A stretch of DNA of 64,000 nt from Loktanella fryxellensis (lineage in GTDB: Bacteria > Pseudomonadota > Alphaproteobacteria > Rhodobacterales > Rhodobacteraceae), in contig NZ_FOCI01000005.1 of the NCBI RefSeq assembly GCF_900110065.1, positions 62,001-126,000 of the forward strand, in the 5' to 3' direction. Shown one piece after another: positions 46,597 to 54,233 of the stretch. The first letter of the stretch is position 1. Every line of letters begins with the position of its first letter. A model generated the notes under the pieces. That model saw nothing but the letters and a program-made list of their open reading frames with translations. It did not search any database and was not told the DNA's origin. The translations under genes and the position numbers were made by a program.

Positions 46597-47826
46597 TCAG
46601 ACGGGCATGTCGTCCCTGATCCGGTCGCCAATGATCTCGGCGGTGGCCGCCGACAGGGTCCAGCCCAGATGGCCGTGGCCGGTGTTGTAATAGACGCCGG
46701 GCCGTTTGCCCGCATCGACCTTGGGCAGCATGTTGGGCATCATCGGACGCAGGCCCGCCCACGGGATCGCATGTTCGGTCACCACATCGGGGAAATAGTC
46801 CTCGACCCATTTCACCAGCGGCTGCACCCGGTCGTCGCGGATGTCCCAGTTATAGCCGTTGAACTCTGCCGTGCCCGCGATGCGCAGCCGGTCCTGCCCC
46901 AGACGGCTGGTCACCACCTTGGCCTTGTCGTCCAGCAGGCTGACCCACGGGGCCGCCTTGCGGCTGGTGTCGTCGTCCAGTTTGACCGTGATCGAATAGC
47001 CCTTCACCGGATAGATGTTCACCCGGTCGCCCAGCATCCGGCCGAACTTGCGGCTGCTGACGCCCGCACAGACCACCAGCGCGTCAAAGGCCGCGTCATG
47101 CGCCGTGCCCTTGTTGTCGCGCCACGTGACGACATGACCGCCGCTGCCGGGCTGGCTGATCTTCTTCACGTCGGCGCTGAAGTGGAACACCACGCCCTTG
47201 CGGATGCAGGCATCCGACAGACCCCGGCTATAAAGGTGGATGTCGCCGGTTGCATCCGACGGGGTGAAGAAGCCGCCATAGAAGTCACCGTGCACCGCAG
47301 GTTCGATCTGGGTGATCTCGGACGGCGTGACGGCGCGACGCTCCAGCCCGCCTTCGGCCAGCAGCACATTCACGCGGGCGGCATGGTCATATTCTGCCTT
47401 GGACTTGTAGACATGCAGGATGCCCCGCTCCTCCACGTCGAAGGCGAAACCTTCGCGGGCGGCGGTGGCGTGCAGGTGTTCACGCGCGGCGATCGCCAGC
47501 TTCACGGTCTGGACGGTGTTCTTGCGGTAATGCGGGATGTTGGCCACGAACTCTGCCATCCACGAATACTTGTGCCAACTCGGTTTCGGGTTCACCAGCA
47601 GCGGCGCGCTGCGCTGGGTCATGTATTTCAGACCCTTGATGACGGTGGACCACTGGTTCCACACCTCTGCGTTCGACGCGGACAGCTGCCCGCCGTTGGC
47701 AAAGGACGTATCCATCGCCGCATAGCGGTTCTGGTCGAACACGGTCACGTCGTAGCCTCGGTTCAACAGGGCATAGGCGGTCGTGACGCCGGTGACACCG
47801 GCGCCGATCACGGCAATTTTCTTCAC
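46597..47826 (-). CDS. FAD-dependent amino-acid dehydrogenase under glycine riboswitch (DadA-like)
   Basis: 409-aa flavoprotein of the DAO family: KKIAVIGAGVTGVTTAYALLNRG (dinucleotide motif), TSFANGGQLSASNAEVWN, SWHKYSWMAEFVANIPHYR, SRGLSDACIRKGVVFHFSA, and C-terminal GVYYNTGHGHLGWTLSAATAEIIGD, all DadA-type. DadA itself oxidises D-alanine; here the tandem glycine riboswitch in the leader suggests glycine is the signal, so a glycine or related amino-acid oxidising role is more likely. Membrane-associated quinone reduction is known for DadA. Starts 64 nt after the end of the riboswitch region. Confidence 0.85.
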   Translation of the reverse strand: MKKIAVIGAGVTGVTTAYALLNRGYDVTVFDQNRYAAMDTSFANGGQLSASNAEVWNQWSTVIKGLKYMTQRSAPLLVNPKPSWHKYSWMAEFVANIPHYRKNTVQTVKLAIAAREHLHATAAREGFAFDVEERGILHVYKSKAEYDHAARVNVLLAEGGLERRAVTPSEITQIEPAVHGDFYGGFFTPSDATGDIHLYSRGLSDACIRKGVVFHFSADVKKISQPGSGGHVVTWRDNKGTAHDAAFDALVVCAGVSSRKFGRMLGDRVNIYPVKGYSITVKLDDDTSRKAAPWVSLLDDKAKVVTSRLGQDRLRIAGTAEFNGYNWDIRDDRVQPLVKWVEDYFPDVVTEHAIPWAGLRPMMPNMLPKVDAGKRPGVYYNTGHGHLGWTLSAATAEIIGDRIRDDMPV

Positions 47827-47892
47827 AAGCTCTGGGCCTTCTGCAACAGATCACATCCAGACGCGGGTTTCCCCGCGCCAGCGACCCCCTCT

Positions 47893-48060
47893 GTCATTGA
47901 CCTGAGAGCTTACGCAGCGGGCCTTGGCGCTGCTTTCCCCTTCGGTGGACCCCGCAAAGGGCCGCTTTCCAGATTGTCGGCTGATCGTGCAGTTCATTTG
48001 CCTGAGAGTTTCCGGGGGGTTGCTCCTTCGGCGCCGGAGTGAACCGGTCTCTCCTGCACG
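47893..48060 (-). ncRNA. Tandem glycine riboswitch
   Basis: Minus strand, two aptamers in series: first with GGAGAG (48054-48049), CGCCGAAGGAGCAA and ACTCTCAGGCAAA (around 48008-47998); second with CACCGAAGGGGAAAGCAG and GCTCTCAGGTCAATGACAG (around 47950-47890). These strings are the conserved cores of the glycine aptamer, and the short linker between them allows cooperative binding. The expression platform includes a hairpin CGCGGG-4 nt-CCCGCG (47872-47887) before the oxidase gene. Glycine usually turns such genes on. Confidence 0.92.
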
Positions 48061-48293
48061 GCCTGTGTGACACGCTCTGATTAGGTGCAAATCAGGCGTC
48101 CGACAAGCGTTTCGACAGGCATCGCACGCTGCGGCGTGGTGCGGTGCCGACGGGTGCCTCGTTTTTGATCGATGGCGTGCGTTCCGGTGCTGTTGGCGGC
48201 AACAGTCCGCACCGCCACGTGCCGCGAGGCGGGGGTTGCAAAACGCCGGGGCACAGGCGCAGGTGACCGCAGCACCGACCGCGAAGGCCCGCC

Positions 48294-49259
48294 ATGATCC
48301 GCACCTATACCACGCCGAAAGGCCGCCTGACCCCGCAGGCCACGGACGCCCCCGATCTGGACGCCATCTGGATCGACCTCGTTGATCCCACACCGGACGA
48401 GATCGCGCAGGTCAGCGACCGGCTGGGCATCACCATCCCCGACCGCGCCGACATGGACGAAATCGAGCTGTCGTCGCGCCTGTATCGTGAAAAGGGGGCG
48501 GCGGTCATGACCGCCGTGATCACCGCGCGCAGCGACAAGGCCATCACCAACCTTGCGCCCGTCAGTTTCGTGCTGTGCGGGCGGCAACTCGTGACCGTGC
48601 GCTTTCACGACCCGCGCCCGTTCAGCACCTTCCCGGATCAGGCCTACCGGCTCGAAACACCCATAAAAGAGGCGGAAGACGTGCTGATCGGCCTGCTGGA
48701 AAGCATCATCGACCGACTTGCCGACCTGCTGGAGGCGGCGGCCCGCGATGTCGATACGCTCTCGCGCCGGATATTCCGCAGCGCCCACAGCACGAAGGAC
48801 CCCGAGGATTTTCAGGACGTGCTGCAACGCATCGGCGCTGAAGGCAACACCATGTCCAACATCCGCGACAGCCTCGTGACGCTGGAACGGCTGGCCGCGT
48901 TTCTGGGCAACGTGGCCGGTGAACGCGGCTGCAATGCCGATGTGCGCAAGCGGATCAAGACCCTGTCCGGCGATGCCCGATCGCTGACCGATCACCTCGA
49001 CTTCGTGTCGCAGAAGCTGACGTTCATGCTGGATGCCAGCCTTGGCATGATCAACATCGCGCAGAACGCGACGATCAAGATCTTTTCGGTTGTCGCGGTG
49101 ATCTTCCTGCCGCCGACGCTGATCGCGTCGATCTACGGCATGAACTTCGTCCACATGCCGGAACTGGAATGGACCTACGGCTATCCCATGGCGCTGGGGG
49201 CCATGGTGGCGGCGGCGATCCTGCCCTACCTGTTCTTCAAGTACAAAGGCTGGCTGTAA
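48294..49259 (+). CDS. corA: CorA family divalent cation transporter
   Basis: 321-aa magnesium/cobalt transporter: acidic soluble N-terminal domain with long helices, then two C-terminal membrane helices. The loop signature is IYGMNFVHMPEL (Gly-Met-Asn at the pore mouth), preceded by IKIFSVVAVIFLPPTLIASI. The C-terminus is basic (FFKYKGWL). Pentamer expected. Start 48294; convergent with HlyD gene 20 nt away. Confidence 0.9.
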   Translation: MIRTYTTPKGRLTPQATDAPDLDAIWIDLVDPTPDEIAQVSDRLGITIPDRADMDEIELSSRLYREKGAAVMTAVITARSDKAITNLAPVSFVLCGRQLVTVRFHDPRPFSTFPDQAYRLETPIKEAEDVLIGLLESIIDRLADLLEAAARDVDTLSRRIFRSAHSTKDPEDFQDVLQRIGAEGNTMSNIRDSLVTLERLAAFLGNVAGERGCNADVRKRIKTLSGDARSLTDHLDFVSQKLTFMLDASLGMINIAQNATIKIFSVVAVIFLPPTLIASIYGMNFVHMPELEWTYGYPMALGAMVAAAILPYLFFKYKGWL

Positions 49260-49278
49260 CAGCCAGCCTCGGCCCGCC

Positions 49279-50448
49279 TCACCGCTCGGTCAGTGCTTCC
49301 GACCCGCGATAGAGCGGTTTCGTCAGATAGTGCAGGATCGTCTTTTCGCCGGTGTGCAGTTCCACATTGGCCTGCAGACCCGGGCGCATCTCGATCCGTT
49401 GCTGGCGCGGGCCAAGGTTCTCGGTCTCGACCCGGACGCTGACGCGGTAGTGCGGATCGCCGTCGGGACGGCGTTCGTCCTTGAACGTATCGGCGGATAC
49501 GTTCTGCACCACGCCCGTCAGGCTGCCATAGATGGTATAGTCGTAGGCCGACAGCTTCACCGTCGCGGTCTGGCCGATGTTGACGCCCGCGATGTCCTGC
49601 GGCTTCACCCGCGCCTCGACATAGAGCGCATCATCCAGCGGAATGATCTGAAAGATCTCCTCGCCCGGACGGATCGTGCCGCCGATGGTGGTGACGCCAA
49701 GGTTGTTGACGATGCCGCGCATCGGCGCGGTGATGACCGTGCGGTTCAACTGGTCGGTGGATGACGCTAGCTGCTGCTGCAATTGCCCCATCTCGGCCAG
49801 CACGTCGGAGTATTCGTTGGCACGCGCCAGTTCCGCCCCCGTGACGATCTCGTTGTAGGTGATCTCGGCCTCGGCATAGGCGTTGCGGGCGCGGCCCGTC
49901 TCGGACAGGGACACGATCTCGCGGGCCAGCATGTCCTCCATCTCGTCCAGCTCGCGCTTGGTTTCCACCATGATGCGCTGCGCGCCGTCGACCTTGGACG
50001 CGTAGTCGGCCTGACGCGCGGCCAGCAGCTGCCGCTCAGAGGCGATCATGTCGGGGCTGGCGTCGGCCAGATCCTGCGGCACGTCGAAATCGAACAGACC
50101 GGCCATTTCCGCTTCCAGCCGCAGGCGACGGATGTCGTGGGCAGCGATCTGGTCGCTCAGATCCGCGACCTGGGCTGCGAACTGCGTGCCCTGCAGGCGC
50201 GCCAGCACCTGACCGCGGTCCACCGTGTCGCCTTCGCTGACCAGCAGTTCGCCAAGGATGCCACCCTCGAAGTTCTGGATGATCTGCGGGCGGGATGCAC
50301 TCGCCACCTCACCCGGGGCGCGGACCAGCTCGTCCACCCAGGCAAAGCGGGCCCACAGGATGAACAGCAGCACGGTCGCCGCGACCAGCCAGATCACCAG
50401 CGACGGACGCCGCATCTGGCCTTCGAATTCGTGATCTGCCAGCGCCAT
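49279..50448 (-). CDS. Type I secretion membrane fusion protein (HlyD family)
   Basis: 389-aa adaptor: short cytoplasmic start, one N-terminal membrane helix (LVIWLVAATVLLFILWARFAW), a lipoyl-like part (EGGILGELLVSEGDTVDRGQVLAR), long coiled coils (residues about 95-230), second lipoyl half (ITAPMRGIVNNLGVTTIGG) and C-terminal beta domain (LGPRQQRIEMRPGLQANVELHTGEK). ATG overlaps the ABC protein's stop (TGATG). Bridges the ABC exporter and TolC partner, likely for the adhesin gene next door. Confidence 0.88.
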   Translation of the reverse strand: MALADHEFEGQMRRPSLVIWLVAATVLLFILWARFAWVDELVRAPGEVASASRPQIIQNFEGGILGELLVSEGDTVDRGQVLARLQGTQFAAQVADLSDQIAAHDIRRLRLEAEMAGLFDFDVPQDLADASPDMIASERQLLAARQADYASKVDGAQRIMVETKRELDEMEDMLAREIVSLSETGRARNAYAEAEITYNEIVTGAELARANEYSDVLAEMGQLQQQLASSTDQLNRTVITAPMRGIVNNLGVTTIGGTIRPGEEIFQIIPLDDALYVEARVKPQDIAGVNIGQTATVKLSAYDYTIYGSLTGVVQNVSADTFKDERRPDGDPHYRVSVRVETENLGPRQQRIEMRPGLQANVELHTGEKTILHYLTKPLYRGSEALTER

Positions 50449-52817
50449 CAGGAGGCTTCCTTCTGCATGTGGGCCAGCACGTCGTCACGCGGGCCATCCA
50501 CGGCCAGACGGCCGTTGTGCAACACCATGGTGCGGTCGGTCAGCTGCAGCAGCGCCATGCGGTGCGTGGCGATGATCGCCGTGCGCCCCGCCAGCCAGTC
50601 GTGCAGCCGTGCCACCAGCGCCTTCTCCAGCGTCGTGTCGAGTGCCGAGGTCGGCTCGTCCAGCAGGCAGACCTGCGGGTTCTGCAGCCACAGCCGCGCC
50701 CAGCCGATCGACTGGCGCTGCCCCACCGACAGACCGGCCCCACCGTCGCGGATCGCAAGGTCGAGGCCCTTGGGATGGCTGCGCACGAACTCGCCCAGCC
50801 CGCCGAAATCGAGGGCGGCCAGCAGGCGGTGATCGTCGCGTTCCAGCTGCGTCATGTTCAGGTTGTCGCGCAGGGTGCCGGCAAAGAGCTTCACCTCCTG
50901 CCCCAGATACCCGATGCCGCGCCGCAGGTCGCGGGCCAGCACCTGCCCCATGTCCACGCCGTCGATCAGCACCCGACCAGAGGTCGGCTGATGCAGACCC
51001 GACAGCACCTTGAGCAGCGTCGATTTGCCGGACCCGTTGGCGCCCAGCACCGCGACGTGCTGCCCCGGCAGGATCGTCAGCGCCGGTATGTCCAGCGCGC
51101 GCGCGCCTTCGGCGTCATAGGTGTAGGCCATCTCGCGCAGATCGAACCGGCCCGTGATGCGGTCGCGGCGCAGATAGGTGCGGTCCGCGTCATGGTCCTG
51201 CGGCGCGTTCACGATCTTGTCCAGCTCGTCCAGCGCCACGCGGGTGTTGGCCCAGCGGGCGATCAGGCCAGACAGCCCGTTCAGCGGCCCAAGGGTGCGC
51301 GAGGTCAGGATGCCGACGGCGATGATCGTGCCCACGGTGAATTCGCCCGCGAACACGAGGTAAGTCCCCAGCACCACCGCCGAGACATAGGTCGCCTGCT
51401 GCACACCCTGCGCCCAATAGGTCAGCGACGTCGACAGCCGCCGCTGTTCGGAAGTCGAGATGGCCGACAGCCCCGTCAGTTCGGACCACAGGCGGGCGAA
51501 GCGATCCTCGCCACGCTGTGACTTGATCGTGTCGGCCTCGAACACCGCCTCTTGCAGCAGGCGCGTGGACCGGGTGGAGGCCCCCTGTGCGGCCAGCGTC
51601 AGTTTCATCATGCGCTTCTGCGCCAGCAGCGACGGCAGCACCATCAGCACGCCGCCCGCGATCAGCACCCAGACCACCGGTCCGCCAATGGACCACACGA
51701 GGGCGAGGAACAGAAAGATGAATGGCAGGTCGGTCAGCGATCCCACGGTGGACGCGGTGAAGAACTCGCGCACCGCCGAAAACTCGCGGAACGCCGAGAA
51801 TGTCGAGGTCGGCGACATGGCAGAGGTGCCACCGGCGCGCATGCCCAGAAGCTTGCCCATCAGCATGTCCTGCAGGCGCAACTCGATCCTGCGACCGGCG
51901 CTGTCCATCAGTCGCGCGCGGGCGATGCGCAGGCACGCCTCCAGCACCAGTGCGATGCCCGCCCCGATGGTCAGCACCCACAGGGTGGCGATGGACTGGT
52001 TCGGGATCACGCGGTCATAGACGTGCAGCGAAAACAGCGCAACCGCGACCGCCAGCATGTTGGCGACCAGAGAGCCGAGCGCCACTTCGCCGATGATGCG
52101 GCGGAAGTTGCCGAATTCGGCCCAGAACCAGTGTCCGGCCTTCACCGGCACCGCATGACGGCGGTTCAGCTCTGCCGCAGGCACGACCGCATGGATGATG
52201 CGCCCGGTGAAGTGTTCGAGGAACGCTGCCAGCGGCACTTCCTCGCGCCGGTCGGCGGCATTGGGATCATAGAGGACCACGGCGTCGTCGGTCTGCGACA
52301 GCACCAGCACCAGCGTGTCGTTGGTCAGCCGCGCCACGGCGGGCCAACAGTCAGGCGTCGGCGGCAGGGCGGTGCGGGCCGCGGCCTTCAGCCCCGCGTC
52401 GTTCAGCGCGGCGACCAGCGTCTCGGCGGGCAGGCCCGCGTTGGTGGCGTCGATCTGCCGGTCGAGGATGTCGCCCGCCTTCAGGTCGACGCCGAGGATG
52501 CCCGCGTAGGTCGCCACGACTTCGGCGCGCAGCAGGGTGATGGCGCCATCGGCGGGGCCAGCGGCCTGCGGCGCGGCAGGCGCCGGGGCGGGTTGCGCGG
52601 CGGTCGCAAAGCCGGTCTCGGCGGGCGTAGCGGGCAGTGACTGCATTGCGGGTGCTGCATCGACGGGCACCGGCGGCACGGTCGCTGCGGTCTGGGCATG
52701 CGCCGCATCCAGCGTCACGGTGCCGTCGGCTGGGGCGGGGTTCATCGTCCGCACCATCTTGGTCAGCTTGCCGCCGCGTGTGGCCTTCACGTCGAACGTC
52801 AGAATGGGCCCGGTCAT
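50448..52817 (-). CDS. Type I secretion ABC exporter (LapB/RTX type) with N-terminal extension
   Basis: 789-aa exporter. Residues about 1-80 are a Pro/Ala-rich extension; then a peptidase C39-like domain lacking the catalytic cysteine (ending IIHAVVPAAELNRR); then six helices in the ABC membrane domain from about residue 240; then the ATPase with GANGSGKSTLLKVLSG (Walker A), LSVGQRQSIGWAR (signature), VCLLDEPTSALD (Walker B), ATHRMALLQ. Degenerate C39 domains in this family recognise the unfolded cargo rather than cleave it. Neighbours HlyD and TolC-like proteins complete the channel. Confidence 0.9.
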   Translation of the reverse strand: MTGPILTFDVKATRGGKLTKMVRTMNPAPADGTVTLDAAHAQTAATVPPVPVDAAPAMQSLPATPAETGFATAAQPAPAPAAPQAAGPADGAITLLRAEVVATYAGILGVDLKAGDILDRQIDATNAGLPAETLVAALNDAGLKAAARTALPPTPDCWPAVARLTNDTLVLVLSQTDDAVVLYDPNAADRREEVPLAAFLEHFTGRIIHAVVPAAELNRRHAVPVKAGHWFWAEFGNFRRIIGEVALGSLVANMLAVAVALFSLHVYDRVIPNQSIATLWVLTIGAGIALVLEACLRIARARLMDSAGRRIELRLQDMLMGKLLGMRAGGTSAMSPTSTFSAFREFSAVREFFTASTVGSLTDLPFIFLFLALVWSIGGPVVWVLIAGGVLMVLPSLLAQKRMMKLTLAAQGASTRSTRLLQEAVFEADTIKSQRGEDRFARLWSELTGLSAISTSEQRRLSTSLTYWAQGVQQATYVSAVVLGTYLVFAGEFTVGTIIAVGILTSRTLGPLNGLSGLIARWANTRVALDELDKIVNAPQDHDADRTYLRRDRITGRFDLREMAYTYDAEGARALDIPALTILPGQHVAVLGANGSGKSTLLKVLSGLHQPTSGRVLIDGVDMGQVLARDLRRGIGYLGQEVKLFAGTLRDNLNMTQLERDDHRLLAALDFGGLGEFVRSHPKGLDLAIRDGGAGLSVGQRQSIGWARLWLQNPQVCLLDEPTSALDTTLEKALVARLHDWLAGRTAIIATHRMALLQLTDRTMVLHNGRLAVDGPRDDVLAHMQKEAS

Positions 52818-54139
52818 ATCTTGTCTCCATCCACGAGCACGCCGCGCAAGGCCGCGATCTTCAACTCGACCTGTGCCACGCGGTAGGGCAGCGCCGCCGC
52901 CTCGCGGCGCAGGCCCACGGCCGTCTCGAACACGCCGACCACGTCGGTCACGCCGCGCTGTCCGGCCTTTTGCTGGGCGGCGAAGTTGGCGTAGTTCTCG
53001 TCTGCCCCGGCGGCCAGCGTACCGGTCTGCGCCTCTTGGCGGCGCAGGCTGGCCAACTCGCCTTCCAGCGCGCGCAGCGAGCGCGCCACGTCTTCGCGGG
53101 TCTGTGCCACGCGGGCATCCGCCGCCTCTGCCTGCTGTGCGGCGGCGGCCAGCGCCGCCCCGGTGCCGAAGCCGATCCCCTGATCCGCCTGCGCGGTCAG
53201 TCCGGCACCCGACCCGTCCTCGGTCACGTTGCCGACGGCAGTGATGCCGGGCAGGAAGCCTGCGCGCGCCGCCTTCGCCTCGGCCACCGTGCGGGCGGCT
53301 TCGGCCTCGGCCTTGACGACGGCGAGGGGTTCGGCCGCCAGCTCGTCCGGGAGCATGGCGATGCCGGCGACGCCGTCGAGCGGGGCGGCGGACATCGCGG
53401 CCAGTTCGGCGCGCGCCGCGGCGGCGGCTTCGAGGTCGGAGGCCATGTCGGCCTGCATCTGGTTCAGCTTTTGCTGTACGACCATGCGGTCCACGGTGCT
53501 GGACACGCCGCCCTTCACCCGCTCGTCCATGATCCAGGCGAAATGTTCCATGTCGGCCATGGCATCGGCGTTCACCTGCGCACGCGCTTCCGCCATGCCG
53601 GCGTTCAGATAAAGCGTCAGCGCATCGAGCACGCGGTCGTTGGTGTCCTGCGACAGGGCCACGGCGGCGACTTCCACATCGGCCTTGGCATAGTCGCGTT
53701 CGGCCCGCTTGCGGCCGTTGTCGAAGATCACCTGTTCCACCACCAGCGACGTGACGACGGCGCCCAGCGAAGTCAGCGAGACCTGTGGTCCCAACGTGGG
53801 CAGCCAGTTGCGCGACCGCGCCTCGGCACGCAGGGTGGCGGCGCGCAGGTCGGCCTCTGCCGCACGGGCGTTGGCCGCCAGCACCGCGTCGGACACCTGC
53901 GTATAGGGGCCCTGCGGCAGGATCGAGCGGCGCGTCAGAAGTCCCGCGATGATTTCGGATTGGGTGCCGTCCGGCGTCTCGGACGCCAGCGCCTGTCCGG
54001 CCGGTGCGGCGATGCCGCTCCCGCCGCCAAACGCGGAAAACGGCGACCGGCTGACACCGTCGGGGGATCCCCCGCAGGCCGCCAGTGCCGTCACTGCGCC
54101 AAGCGCAATGAGGGTATGTGTATGCTTGACCTGTCTCAC
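52814..54139 (-). CDS. TolC-family outer-membrane efflux lipoprotein (LapE-like)
   Basis: 441-aa outer-membrane channel subunit with signal peptide and lipobox LAACGG (Cys 22). Two TolC repeats with long alpha-helical, alanine-rich hairpins are visible: first around EADLRAATLRAEARSRNWLPTLGPQVSL, second around AEAKAARAGFLPGITAVGNVT. GTG start at 54139 with GGAG 5 nt upstream. Stop overlaps the ABC gene. Completes the type I system; last partner to be transcribed after the adhesin. Confidence 0.87.
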   Translation of the reverse strand: MRQVKHTHTLIALGAVTALAACGGSPDGVSRSPFSAFGGGSGIAAPAGQALASETPDGTQSEIIAGLLTRRSILPQGPYTQVSDAVLAANARAAEADLRAATLRAEARSRNWLPTLGPQVSLTSLGAVVTSLVVEQVIFDNGRKRAERDYAKADVEVAAVALSQDTNDRVLDALTLYLNAGMAEARAQVNADAMADMEHFAWIMDERVKGGVSSTVDRMVVQQKLNQMQADMASDLEAAAAARAELAAMSAAPLDGVAGIAMLPDELAAEPLAVVKAEAEAARTVAEAKAARAGFLPGITAVGNVTEDGSGAGLTAQADQGIGFGTGAALAAAAQQAEAADARVAQTREDVARSLRALEGELASLRRQEAQTGTLAAGADENYANFAAQQKAGQRGVTDVVGVFETAVGLRREAAALPYRVAQVELKIAALRGVLVDGDKI

Positions 54140-54156
54140 GTGCGCTCCGCCCCGGA

Positions 54157-54164
54157 TTTTTTTT
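54157..54164. repeat. 8-nt T homopolymer in the adhesin-tolC gap
   Basis: A run of eight T on the plus strand (A in the tolC-lipoprotein mRNA leader), 18 nt from the GTG start. The only such run in the window; slippage could alter expression but nothing shows that it does. Confidence 0.4.
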
Positions 54165-54173
54165 GTGGTGGCA

Positions 54174-54203
54174 TGCCCCCCGCCTGATGGGGCAAGGGGG
54201 GCA
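54174..54203 (-). terminator. Hairpin after the adhesin gene
   Basis: Arms TGCCCCCC/GGGGGGCA (8 bp, perfect) with a 14-nt loop, about 30 nt after the adhesin stop on the minus strand. No U tract on that strand. It may attenuate read-through into the secretion genes. Confidence 0.55.
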
Positions 54204-54233
54204 GGTCGTTGCCCACCCCCCTGGATCGCGTCG

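Noticed and set aside
46597-47826. Naming this gene dadA (D-alanine dehydrogenase)
   Set aside because: Family is right but the glycine riboswitch argues against D-alanine as the main substrate, and no alanine racemase is adjacent; left without symbol.
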